Shown here piece by piece: positions 42,257 to 51,749 of a stretch of DNA of 64,000 bases. The DNA lies in NCBI GenBank assembly GCA_913043205.1, contig CAJWLF010000001.1:1-64000 (forward strand). Direction: 5' to 3'. Below the pieces are notes generated by a model. The model saw only the letters and a list, made by a program, of their open reading frames with translations, did not search any database and was not told the origin of the DNA. Every line of letters starts with the position of its first letter. The stretch's first letter is position 1. This DNA is from an uncultured Chloroflexota bacterium (GTDB lineage: Bacteria > Chloroflexota > UBA11872 > VXNJ01). Position numbers and translations under genes: made by a program.

Positions 42257-43537
42257 GTGAGCAGAGGCTTGAGTGAACAAGAATCGGAATTATTGACGAA
42301 GGCAGAATTGGCCGTGCGAGCCAGGCGGTCTCTTGGATTGATGTCGACTTCCCAAAAAAATGCGGCTCTTCAAGCCATCTCAGGCGCTCTGATTCGCCGT
42401 ATGGATGAAATTATCATTGCCAATGACGCTGACATGGAAGCCGCTCGCAGAGACGACGTTCAGGATTATATTCTGGATAGATTGCTACTCACTCCTGAAC
42501 GTGTCGAGGATATTGCCTCAGCCGTTCTTGAAGTAGTGGAATTACCGGATCCTGTAGGGGAAACAATTGAAAGCCGTACTGTAGAGAGCGGGATTATTGT
42601 TGATAGGAGACGAGTGCCATTGGGTCTTATCGGCATCATTTTCGAATCCAGACCCAACGTTACAGTGGATATATCCGCTTTGTGTTTGAAGTCAGGGAAT
42701 TGTGTGATCTTACGAGGGGGTAAAGAGGCTATAAATAGCAACAAGGTGTTATATGACATTGTTCATTCTGCGTCGGTATCTGAGGGTATGCCCGTCGGAT
42801 GGGTGCAATTAATTGAAAGTACCGATAGGGGAGTAGTTGGCGAAATGTTGAGTTTGCGTAGTCACATAGACGTGGTGATTCCGCGGGGGGGAAAGGGATT
42901 AGTGTCCTATGTGGCAGACAATTCGCGTATACCTATACTTGAGACCGGATATGGGGTCTGCCATACGTATGTTCATGCGAATGCGGATTTTGAGAAAGCT
43001 AGTAATATTGTTATCAATGCGAAAGTGCGGAGGCCGTCAATTTGCAATGCGCTGGACTCGCTATTAATTGACCGATCTATCGCTGAGGCATTTCTTCCTG
43101 ATTTAGCCCGTAAATTAGATAGAGCGGGAGTTGAGTTGCGTGTCGGCACCGAATGTTCTCGGATAATCGGCGATGGTGTTGCCGTGCTAGATCTGAGGGA
43201 CGGAGACTTGGATACTGAATGGAATGCTTTGCGCATGGCCATTACCTTAGTCGATGGTTTAGATGAGGCAATAGAGCACATTCAAGATCATGGATCAGGA
43301 CACTCTGAGGCTATAGTTACTGAGGACAAATTAGTGGGAGCTATTTTTCTAGATGAGGTAGATGCAGCAGCTGTGTATCTAAATGCATCCACCCAATTCA
43401 CTGATGGTGGTGAATTTGGGCTTGGGGCAGAAATAGGTATCAGCACTCAGAAACTACATGCTCGTGGACCGATGGGATTGCGTGAAATGACGACCTACAA
43501 ATGGGTGATTACTGGAGACGGTCACGTTAGGGCATGA
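42257..43537 (+). CDS. proA: gamma-glutamyl phosphate reductase
   Basis: RRVPLGLIGIIFESRPNVTVDISALCLKSGNCVILRGGKEA...PRGGKGLVSYV...RPSICNALDSLLID...GPMGLREMTTYKWVI. Confidence 0.95.
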   Translation: MSRGLSEQESELLTKAELAVRARRSLGLMSTSQKNAALQAISGALIRRMDEIIIANDADMEAARRDDVQDYILDRLLLTPERVEDIASAVLEVVELPDPVGETIESRTVESGIIVDRRRVPLGLIGIIFESRPNVTVDISALCLKSGNCVILRGGKEAINSNKVLYDIVHSASVSEGMPVGWVQLIESTDRGVVGEMLSLRSHIDVVIPRGGKGLVSYVADNSRIPILETGYGVCHTYVHANADFEKASNIVINAKVRRPSICNALDSLLIDRSIAEAFLPDLARKLDRAGVELRVGTECSRIIGDGVAVLDLRDGDLDTEWNALRMAITLVDGLDEAIEHIQDHGSGHSEAIVTEDKLVGAIFLDEVDAAAVYLNASTQFTDGGEFGLGAEIGISTQKLHARGPMGLREMTTYKWVITGDGHVRA

Positions 43538-43622
43538 GTTTCGAAGGAAATGTTCTGATTGTGTGGTATTTAGGAATTAATTCATTACGGGATGCGAAAT
43601 CTGCATATACTATGAATAACAG

Positions 43623-45731
43623 ATGGACCAAGTGAATATTTCGCGACGTACTGTAATTACGTCACTAGCGGCAATGTGTAGTTTTTTTGTGGGTGGAGTG
43701 GGGGCATTCGTGCTTCGCAAAGGATTTCATCACAATGGTGAATTTTTGCCCGGAATCAGTGTTGGTTCGACCGATATTTCTGGATTGACTCCTCGTCAGG
43801 CCGTGGATCTATTTGAGACAAAGTGGAGTCAATATCTTGAATCGCCAGTAGTGTTCAAGGCTGTTGATAGGGTATGGACTCCAACTGCTGAAGATATCGG
43901 GCTAAAGGTGGATTACATGACCCCGTTGCAAGCAGCCCATTCATTTGGTCGGGGTAGTGGGGTTATTGATCGTGTTACTCAGCAAATTATAGGTGGACGG
44001 AAGAAGCATGATTGGCCTATCCAGTTTGCGCTAGACAGAGTCAAACTGGGGAACTATTTACAGGTTATAGCCGCAGTCTATTCAAGGCCGGCGGTCGAAG
44101 CCGATATCCAATTATATGACGAATCAATACGCATAAGGGATTCTAGAGATGGTTTTGAGGTTGACTGGCGAGCGATGGCTTCTCAAATTAATGAACCGGA
44201 TGCAACGGCAGAAGTTCAAACAATAGATGTGGCCATGTCTGTTGTTAGACCAAACGTAGACACGCGACAGGTCAACAACTTGGCAAATAAACTTCAGCAG
44301 AGTCTCGAAGCTCCGCTGACCCTTCACTATGAAGACGGTGTTTGGACGATTCTTCCAAAAACATTGCGTGGCCTTCTGAGGATCGATAATGGCAATGATG
44401 GTTTTACTATCGGTGTAGATGCTAATGGTCTTGTTGATCTATTTGAATCGATTGACGATTCTATAAGAATCGACCCAGTAAACGGTCTTATTCAATACGA
44501 TCAGAAGGCAAATCGAGTTACAAAATTCGTCCCTTGGATCGACGGTCGTAATTTGGACAAACCTGCGTTGGTCGATGGTATTAACAGTGCTATTCGCAAT
44601 AATGTTCGAAGTGTTCAAATTCCTATTAACTCTTTGGCTGCTGATAGGCCGAATGACGAAAGCTCAAACTTAGGAATTACTCATTTACTGGCTACCGGTG
44701 AGTCTTTCTTTGAGAAATCGGCTGAATATCGGATAAACAACATTAAGCTTGGGGCAAAATACCTGGATGGTTTTGTAATTAACAAAGGGGAGGTATTTTC
44801 GTTCAATAAAGCCCTAGGGCCCATAGACGAAGAGAGCGGGTTTGGAGAGGGCTTGGTGATAATCGAGGATAGGACAGAGGAGGGTGTTGGCGGAGGCATT
44901 TGCCAGGTGTCTACGACGATGTTCCGGGCTGCTTTCTGGGCAGGATTGCCAATCAAGGAGAGACATAAGCACATCTATAGAGTCCCTTATTATGAGCAAG
45001 GGGATGCTCCTATAGGATTTGATGCATCCATATGGCAGCCGGAGAACAAATGGGCTGAAGAACTGGACTTGAAATTCCTCAATGACACGAATGGTTCAAT
45101 TATGATCCGCTCTCTGTTCGACCGTCGGCGACAGAGACTGAGATTTGAATTATGGGGTACCCCTACCGATCGGCAAGCGGAAATAGTTGAACATGAACTG
45201 CTTAATTGGAAAGATGTCCCTGATGACGAATGGATTGTTGACATGACACTTGAGCCTGGTTCAACGGAACAAGTGGAATGGTCTTCGAAGGGTGTGTACT
45301 CGATTATACACAGACGCGTTTCTGTTAATGATCTTGAGCTGTTTACCGACAAATTCTCTTCTAGTTTCACCGAGTGGCCGAATCGGTATGCGGTCAGCCC
45401 TGATGTCGCAGAAAAGGAACACCCTGAACTATATTCCAAATGGGTAGTAGAGAGTGTGGAAGATGCCTACAAGCTTCTGAATGTTTCACAAGACGCGACT
45501 GATGAGGAAATTAAACTCTCTCACGATGCACTATTGAGGCAGTATTTAGATGAAGAGGCTGAGCGAGTAGAAGACGATAAAGACGAAAAAGCTCTAGCTA
45601 AAAAAGTCGATAAAGCATCTCAAGCGTTACAAATCCTAAATACGCCGGCGTATCGCTTTCTAGAGGTGACCGAACAGGTAAATGGACAACAAGACAACAA
45701 TAAATTGACCGAGGATACAAATTCTAGTTAA
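43623..45731 (+). CDS. VanW family protein (YoaR-like) with a C-terminal J-domain-like segment
   Basis: Twin-Arg/TM N-terminus, VFSFNKALGPIDEESGFGEGLVIIEDRTEEGVGGGICQVSTTMFRAAFWAGLPIKERHKH (VanW core), C-terminal DAYKLLNVSQDATDEEIKLSHDALLRQY. Confidence 0.88.
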   Translation: MDQVNISRRTVITSLAAMCSFFVGGVGAFVLRKGFHHNGEFLPGISVGSTDISGLTPRQAVDLFETKWSQYLESPVVFKAVDRVWTPTAEDIGLKVDYMTPLQAAHSFGRGSGVIDRVTQQIIGGRKKHDWPIQFALDRVKLGNYLQVIAAVYSRPAVEADIQLYDESIRIRDSRDGFEVDWRAMASQINEPDATAEVQTIDVAMSVVRPNVDTRQVNNLANKLQQSLEAPLTLHYEDGVWTILPKTLRGLLRIDNGNDGFTIGVDANGLVDLFESIDDSIRIDPVNGLIQYDQKANRVTKFVPWIDGRNLDKPALVDGINSAIRNNVRSVQIPINSLAADRPNDESSNLGITHLLATGESFFEKSAEYRINNIKLGAKYLDGFVINKGEVFSFNKALGPIDEESGFGEGLVIIEDRTEEGVGGGICQVSTTMFRAAFWAGLPIKERHKHIYRVPYYEQGDAPIGFDASIWQPENKWAEELDLKFLNDTNGSIMIRSLFDRRRQRLRFELWGTPTDRQAEIVEHELLNWKDVPDDEWIVDMTLEPGSTEQVEWSSKGVYSIIHRRVSVNDLELFTDKFSSSFTEWPNRYAVSPDVAEKEHPELYSKWVVESVEDAYKLLNVSQDATDEEIKLSHDALLRQYLDEEAERVEDDKDEKALAKKVDKASQALQILNTPAYRFLEVTEQVNGQQDNNKLTEDTNSS

Positions 45732-45769
45732 GCATACTGCATGAATAACTGTTAGGCTGATGGGTAGTT

Positions 45770-45846
45770 CGGGGCGTGGCGCAGTCCGGCAGCGCGCGTG
45801 CTTTGGGAGCACGAGGTCCGGGGTTCAAATCCCCGCGCCCCGACCA
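45770..45846 (+). tRNA. tRNA-Pro(TGG), CCA encoded
   Basis: Acceptor CGGGGCG/CGCCCCG, anticodon stem CGTGC-TTTGGGA-GCACG (anticodon TGG), T-arm CGGGG-TTCAAAT-CCCCG, discriminator A then CCA. Confidence 0.95.
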
Positions 45847-45879
45847 TTAAATGTCGCGGAAAGTCCAATTCCAAAGTTA

Positions 45880-47334
45880 CTAAGGCGCATTCCCGAATCT
45901 CTGCAATACTTTGTATATTGCTTGATGTCCAAATTCTAAGGCATCAACCGGGATTCGTTCATCGGCCGTGTGGAGTAATCTTGTGAAGTCAAACCCTTCA
46001 GGTAGTTTCATAGGGAGGAATCCGTAGGTTTGTATCCCTAGTCGTGCGAAAAACCGGCCGTCTGTTGCCCCACTGGTCATGAATGGTACTGGGTGCCCGT
46101 CTTTATCGGTTTCGAGAAGGATAGAAGAGAGAGTCTGAAATAGGCCCATGTCAGGTTGGCTAGGTCCGGGAGGGTCTGCTTCTAGGATTTCTATTTCAAG
46201 GTCATCGCCTAATAAATGGCGAAGCTCTATTATTAGATCTTCTGGGCTGGATCCGGGTACCTGCCTAGCATCTAGATCTATCTCAATATGTCCTGGGATA
46301 ACATTTATTTTTGTTCCTCCTCGAACAAACGTTGCATTGACTGTGTTGTGTAGCAAAGGATCTAATTCTCGTCCATGATTTGGCATCGAATCTAATGCTG
46401 CATCAGTTTTAGTAGTATCCAACAAATTAAGAAATGTACTCGAATCCTTTAAGGGCAGAGCTTTAGCCATTTCTTTTAGCATGGATTGGGCTGCTGGTGT
46501 TATTGAGGGGGGTAGTCGGTGCTCCTCCAGTAGAGTAAGGATCTTTCCTGCTTTTGCCATGGCTGTACCACTGTGCACCATTGCCCCGTGGCCCCCAGGC
46601 CCTTGTACTGTTATCCGGATTCGCACCACAGTTTTTTCAGCGATCATTATTGGATAGAAAGTTTGGCCTCCGTAGTAGTATGAATAACCTCCCAACTCAC
46701 CGATTGCGTATTTGACATTGGCGAAAATATCGGGGTGGTTTTCGACCATGAATTTTGCACCGTGCTCTCCACCGGCCTCCTCATCGCTCAGAAAAGTCAA
46801 TATGACATCTCCGGGTAACGGTAGTTGTTCCTGTTTGGCTCTAAGAAATGCGGATAGCAACATAGCGTCTCCACCTTTCATGTCCAACGCTCCTCGACCC
46901 CACAGCCACCCATTATGAATTTCCCCTCCAAACGGAGGGTAAGTCCAGGTCTGGTTTTCTGTAGTTACTACGTCTACATGGCCATACAACATTAGTGGGT
47001 TGGAGTTGCCTCCAGGTAGCCGCGCAACCAAATTGGGTCTGCTAGGGTCAATTGCGTAACGTCTATATTTGATATCGTAGGCATCAAGCACTGACTCTAT
47101 ATATTCAATGCACTTAATTTCACATCCTGGTGGATTGGTTGTGTCGAAACGAAGAAGAGCCTGCGCTAATTCTGCTGGACGTGTGTGAATGCTTGTCGCA
47201 ATGGTAGGCGATGTATTTTTCAAATCTCTGCTCCAAGTTAATCGAGTGTCGTTAGAACGTTGCTGTGTGATGAGCTTGTTTAATTGCATCCAAACATGTG
47301 CTATCTGGAGACCCTGCAATTGTGGCACAACCAA
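45880..47334 (-). CDS. M20 family metallopeptidase (ArgE/DapE-like)
   Basis: NPLMLYGHVDVVTTENQTWTYPPFGGEIHNGWLWGRGALDMKGGDAMLL...LSDEEAGGEHGAKF; start uncertain. Confidence 0.92.
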   Translation of the reverse strand: MVVPQLQGLQIAHVWMQLNKLITQQRSNDTRLTWSRDLKNTSPTIATSIHTRPAELAQALLRFDTTNPPGCEIKCIEYIESVLDAYDIKYRRYAIDPSRPNLVARLPGGNSNPLMLYGHVDVVTTENQTWTYPPFGGEIHNGWLWGRGALDMKGGDAMLLSAFLRAKQEQLPLPGDVILTFLSDEEAGGEHGAKFMVENHPDIFANVKYAIGELGGYSYYYGGQTFYPIMIAEKTVVRIRITVQGPGGHGAMVHSGTAMAKAGKILTLLEEHRLPPSITPAAQSMLKEMAKALPLKDSSTFLNLLDTTKTDAALDSMPNHGRELDPLLHNTVNATFVRGGTKINVIPGHIEIDLDARQVPGSSPEDLIIELRHLLGDDLEIEILEADPPGPSQPDMGLFQTLSSILLETDKDGHPVPFMTSGATDGRFFARLGIQTYGFLPMKLPEGFDFTRLLHTADERIPVDALEFGHQAIYKVLQRFGNAP

Positions 47335-47478
47335 ATAATTGTTGGTAGTTAAGAGACGCTAAAGAAGTGGTGCGAAGTGTCTGCAACAGGTTTCAATACG
47401 TCAAACATACATGCTTATATTATTGTTGGTGTTTCGTGTAAGCATGAATAATGTATAGGTGTATGGATGATTGTGTAA

Positions 47479-48699
47479 TTAGCCCACAATCAACAACCCT
47501 GTTATATACATCAGAATTAACCCTGTCATTAATCCTAGGATGTTAAGTGGGTTTCCTAGCGCATTAGAATTCGTTGCTTTGATGGATGACCATATTTGCC
47601 ATGACACATGGAAGATTGCTCCAGCACCGATTGAAAGGAAAAGAGTGCTCCAGATCGGAGAGAAAGAGAATCCGCCGATCCATGCGCCAGGTACTGTAGG
47701 GAATCCCGCAATGAATCCCAGCACTAACAAGTGGAAGACCATGGGTTTGGGGGACAGCGAGGTTTTTGACAAAGGAGATACAATAGCCAGCCCCTCCGTC
47801 GTGTTGTGTATTGCAAACCCTATGACCAAGAAGGTGCCCAGAGAGATCAGGCCAGTAGAATACGCACTTCCAATCGCAAGTCCTTCCCCGAAATTGTGTA
47901 GTCCTATTCCGAAGGCAACTGCGTACGCTATCCGAAAAGAAGCCTTACTGTTTCCATAGTTTTTGATGTCTAGCCAATTGTTAATCCCAGCGATCGCTAA
48001 AACAGCAAGTATTAGTCCTGTTAATAAGATAGCAAACCCTTGGAATGCTGAAGCGACTTCTGTTGCTGCTTCAATAGCTTCGACTCCTGAATCCATTCCA
48101 AGAAACAATAGTAATCCGATTGTGAAGCTCAGAAAGAAATGTATCCATTTATCATGTAGATTTCGCAAGAATGGAAACCATAGCAATCCAATAAGTACTG
48201 GAATAAGTCCAGCATATACCCCTAGTAGGGCAAAAGTCATAATGTAATTTCTGTCTGGCAATGGAGTTATTGTTGATATTTCAGCACCCGATTCAAATAC
48301 GATGCCTGTGCTGCTTACTATTGCAAATGCCAGGGGCTCACCTTCCACCCACGGATATGGGAGCGTTATTACGGCACGCTGTAGCCTATCAACGGTGTTC
48401 GAAGGGCTAATACTGAAGTTCCAGAACGCTTCATCAACCGATACTTGCGCAACGGTCACAGGTTCAGGGCCGCCATTTACCACGTGCAGACTAATTTGAT
48501 CTGGTTCAAATGTTATTCGTTCCACATCTAACTCTTCTATTGGAGGGAAGCCTGCTTGAAAAACTCCAGCTGGACCAAAGGATATGAATAATGCTACTAA
48601 CAGGCTTAGTAAACCTACAGGGCCAAAGGCGAAAAGAATTCTAAAACCAATGCCAGCCGAAGATATTGGGTGGTCATCGGAAGTTTGATCTGGGGTCAT
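47479..48699 (-). CDS. ZIP-family metal transporter with extra N-terminal extracytoplasmic domain
   Basis: IGLHNFGEGLAIGSAYSTGLISLGTFLVIGFAIHNTTEGLAIVSP (two HNxxEG motifs); ATG at 48699 gives a 4-nt ATGA overlap with the upstream oxidase gene (ORF track starts 48726). Confidence 0.87.
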   Translation of the reverse strand: MTPDQTSDDHPISSAGIGFRILFAFGPVGLLSLLVALFISFGPAGVFQAGFPPIEELDVERITFEPDQISLHVVNGGPEPVTVAQVSVDEAFWNFSISPSNTVDRLQRAVITLPYPWVEGEPLAFAIVSSTGIVFESGAEISTITPLPDRNYIMTFALLGVYAGLIPVLIGLLWFPFLRNLHDKWIHFFLSFTIGLLLFLGMDSGVEAIEAATEVASAFQGFAILLTGLILAVLAIAGINNWLDIKNYGNSKASFRIAYAVAFGIGLHNFGEGLAIGSAYSTGLISLGTFLVIGFAIHNTTEGLAIVSPLSKTSLSPKPMVFHLLVLGFIAGFPTVPGAWIGGFSFSPIWSTLFLSIGAGAIFHVSWQIWSSIKATNSNALGNPLNILGLMTGLILMYITGLLIVG

Positions 48700-49868
48700 T
48701 CGTGTGCCTCGAATATTCCCATCCATCCCAATTCTGCAAATTCGGACTGGTGGGCATGAAACATATAATTTCCAGGCTCAGGGAGTGTAAATTCCAATAT
48801 GGCTCGCTCACCTTGGCAAAGCATAACTGTGTCAGTGATTTCGTAATGGTCCATACTAGTGCCTGTTCGATATAGTCGAAACATGTCAGCATGTAGATGA
48901 AAAGAGTTGATTAAGTCGAATTCGGTCAAGTTTGTTAGGTATACACGTTGCAATTGTCCCACTCTTACAGGAATAGGTTTTTTGGCATAGTGGAAAGCAA
49001 CGGTATTAACAGCGTAGAACGTGTTGGCCCCGTCGAATTGGGTCGAAAATCCATTCATAACCATAATCATTTCGCGGGCTGCAGGCCGACCGTCTGGAGG
49101 GTCGACAATGAATGTTCCGTAAAGTCCTTTGTGTAGATGTCGTTTCAAGGGCACCGCGTGGCAATGATACAAATGTAAGCCCCAGGGTTTTGCTTCAAAC
49201 TCGTACATAAACTGACCACCGGGTTTAATCACTTCGAAAACCCCATCCATTTTTGGTGAGTGCACCCCATGGAAGTGAATGGTGTGAGGGTGTGTGCCGG
49301 CATTTGAAAAATTTATCCGAAGCAAGTCTCCCTCGGTTGCTCGTATAGTAGGTCCTGGGACTTGTCCGTTATAGGTCCAAGCGGGAAACTTGACGCCAGG
49401 GGCGATTTCAATGTCGCGGTCAACAGCAACTATGTTGTAATCCCTTACTGTTTGTCCATTATCAAGTTTCGATTTGGTTCCAAAATCGAATTGTTGCAGG
49501 AAAACCATAGGGTCAAAATCTGAATCTATGTCTATATCTCCGACCGTTCCGGCAAAGTCATGGCTATGGTCAAAAAGGTCTTCTTCACCGAAATCTAGAT
49601 CCTGTGTTGTGCTGGTCCTAGCTTGGCTATTACCTAAGGCTAGGGCCATACCAGCGGTTCCGGCCGCCCCTACCACTGATCCTTTCAACAGGCCCCTTCT
49701 ACTGATGCCATCAGATTGCTTTAGCGGAGGATGAGGAATAGCCTTTTTGGCTAACTGCTCGTAATAATCAGAGGTGCTTATGCTCTCATTAGTAGTTGTG
49801 ACGGAACCATCGATATCTTTGTTGTTAAGAGGTTCTATATCTTGTTTTTCAGTCTTGTCCAGAACCAT
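48696..49868 (-). CDS. multicopper oxidase (Tat-type signal, two cupredoxin domains)
   Basis: SRRGLLKGSVVGAAGTAGMALAL leader; HPHTIHFHG, LYHCHAVPLKRHLHKGLYG, SFHLHADMFRLYRTG, YMFHAHQSEFAELGWMG copper motifs. Confidence 0.9.
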   Translation of the reverse strand: MVLDKTEKQDIEPLNNKDIDGSVTTTNESISTSDYYEQLAKKAIPHPPLKQSDGISRRGLLKGSVVGAAGTAGMALALGNSQARTSTTQDLDFGEEDLFDHSHDFAGTVGDIDIDSDFDPMVFLQQFDFGTKSKLDNGQTVRDYNIVAVDRDIEIAPGVKFPAWTYNGQVPGPTIRATEGDLLRINFSNAGTHPHTIHFHGVHSPKMDGVFEVIKPGGQFMYEFEAKPWGLHLYHCHAVPLKRHLHKGLYGTFIVDPPDGRPAAREMIMVMNGFSTQFDGANTFYAVNTVAFHYAKKPIPVRVGQLQRVYLTNLTEFDLINSFHLHADMFRLYRTGTSMDHYEITDTVMLCQGERAILEFTLPEPGNYMFHAHQSEFAELGWMGIFEAHE

Positions 49869-50018
49869 TCACTCCAGTTCTTTAGGAAGGCTGTTTAAAA
49901 GTCCCTAACACTATGACACGGCGCCGCCACAAATGCTAATTGTTCGCAATAAGCTTGCATTATGTATTTGGTGGTCTCAGGACGTGGAAGATTTTGGAGG
50001 AGCTATTCGATCAAGTTA

Positions 50019-51458
50019 TTATCTCCAGTCACTGCCCCAATTATTAGCACGGGCGTTACTACTGATGAGCCATTCTCTCAGTGTCTCCAGTAGGGACTGT
50101 TTTACATCCTGATAGGCTGGGTTATTCCATAAATTTGAGGTTTCATTGTGGTCAGCTTCAAGGTCAAACAGTTGTCCGAATGATTCTCCTGCAAAATGGA
50201 CCAATTTCCACTTTTGGCTTCTGACCATAGTCATAAAATCGGTGTCCAGACCCATCATGTCTTCCCTTATGTGCTCTGAAAAGACGTAGTCCCTACCTTG
50301 GGTCTGCTTTCCTGTCATCGAGGGTAGCGCTGATATAGCATCAAACTCTTCCGAACTATCGATGCCAGCAAGTTCAAGTATCGTTGGGCCTAAATCTATC
50401 CACGAGTACAGATCATCTATTGTGGCACCGCGAAGAAACCGGTTTGTTGGTGACCAAGCAATTACGGGTACTCTGGTGACGGTGTCGTACATAGTCCACT
50501 TTTGACTATGACCGTGATCGGTTAGGCAGTCGCCATGATCAGATGTGAAGATCACCACGGAGTTGTTCAAATGCCCGCCTTGTTCAAGGGCTTCCATAAT
50601 CTGACCCATTTTTTCGTCAATCATAGATACGTTTGCCAAATAGTATTCGCGTTGCTTCTGCCGCTGACTATCACTTGGGTGTAGTTGATGGACGATAGAA
50701 TCGTGATCTACTTCGACATTATGCGTTCGCATGAAATTAAACGGTGGTGGTTGCGACTCTAGGTCTTGGTCTGAGACCTCCGCGATATTTAAATCGACAT
50801 CTTTGTATCGGTCGGCCCATCGAGGAATTGGGTCGTAGGGAGGGTGAGGGCCTGGAAAACCAATTTGCAAGAAAAAAGGTTTGTTTGTGGGGTGCCTGTT
50901 TATCCAGCGTATTGCCATGTCGCCTACAAACATGTCTGAGTGTAAGTGTTCTGGTAAGTCCCACAAGAATGCCCCAAGCGAATCATGATAGTCCTTTCGA
51001 GTTCGATATTTGATTCGCCCAGGTTTGTCCAGTCCATTAGCCATAAGTGCCTTGTCCCACTCATCTAGGAATTCGGCTCCTTGCAGGAACCTGTCTTTGT
51101 TTTCTACGACAAACCGTTCTTGGAATCCTGTCTTATTACTATCAAATGGGGTTGTATGCATTTTGCCTATGTTTGCTGTGTGGTAACCGGCGTCAGATAA
51201 CTTGCTGACCCAGGACCGTTGCCAGGAATCCCCGTTCTTGAAAATCTTTGTGTTGTGAGGATAGTAGCCTGTAAAAAGAGATGCTCTGGCTGGAGCGCAG
51301 GAAGGGGCTGGGACGAAGCAGTTGGTAAAACTAACACCTTCGTAAACCAGCCGATCCAAATTTGGTGTTTCCATATAAGGAAATCCGAGTGCGGCAATCG
51401 TGTCGAAACGTTGCTGATCGGTAATTACTAGGATGATGTTTGGTGGCTTGTTATCCAG
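50019..51458 (-). CDS. sulfatase with canonical Cys-type FGly motif (apparent CTG start)
   Basis: CAPARASLFTGYYPH; SDHGDCLTDHG. Upstream extension beyond the ORF-track ATG reads LDNKPPNIILVITDQQRFDTIAALGFPYMETPNLDRL, including the expected N-terminal metal-binding Asp; in-frame stop at 51486-51488. Confidence 0.85.
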   Translation of the reverse strand: MDNKPPNIILVITDQQRFDTIAALGFPYMETPNLDRLVYEGVSFTNCFVPAPSCAPARASLFTGYYPHNTKIFKNGDSWQRSWVSKLSDAGYHTANIGKMHTTPFDSNKTGFQERFVVENKDRFLQGAEFLDEWDKALMANGLDKPGRIKYRTRKDYHDSLGAFLWDLPEHLHSDMFVGDMAIRWINRHPTNKPFFLQIGFPGPHPPYDPIPRWADRYKDVDLNIAEVSDQDLESQPPPFNFMRTHNVEVDHDSIVHQLHPSDSQRQKQREYYLANVSMIDEKMGQIMEALEQGGHLNNSVVIFTSDHGDCLTDHGHSQKWTMYDTVTRVPVIAWSPTNRFLRGATIDDLYSWIDLGPTILELAGIDSSEEFDAISALPSMTGKQTQGRDYVFSEHIREDMMGLDTDFMTMVRSQKWKLVHFAGESFGQLFDLEADHNETSNLWNNPAYQDVKQSLLETLREWLISSNARANNWGSDWR

Positions 51459-51749
51459 ATGACTTCTCCCATTGTGTGGGCATTTTCATCACCGATTAAT
51501 TCGGATGACGTGCGTGTAAATAGCCGTAGTAACGATACTGCAAAGCGTATCGATCGGCCTAACAGCGGGTGGCCCGAACGAGCTGGTCACATTTTGATGT
51601 GTAATCCTCATGCGATTATGCTTTTCTCGATTAGAAACCTCATATACGCTTTCAATGGGACTGGGTAGTTTTGATAGCTTACCCCGTCGAATTCAGAGTG
51701 TCGTGTACGTTGGCGTAGGCGTAGACATATAGAGAAACAGCGTGGAACT

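Noticed and set aside
44990-45439. 149-aa minus-strand ORF inside the VanW gene
   Set aside because: Ser-rich antisense frame; the plus-strand gene explains the region.
45798-45986. 62-aa ORF overlapping the tRNA
   Set aside because: Begins inside tRNA-Pro and runs into the convergent M20 gene; not credible as a CDS.
49935-49954. GCTAATTG-TTCG-CAATAAGC hairpin upstream of the multicopper oxidase
   Set aside because: One mismatch, AT-rich, no T-run on either strand; could easily be chance.
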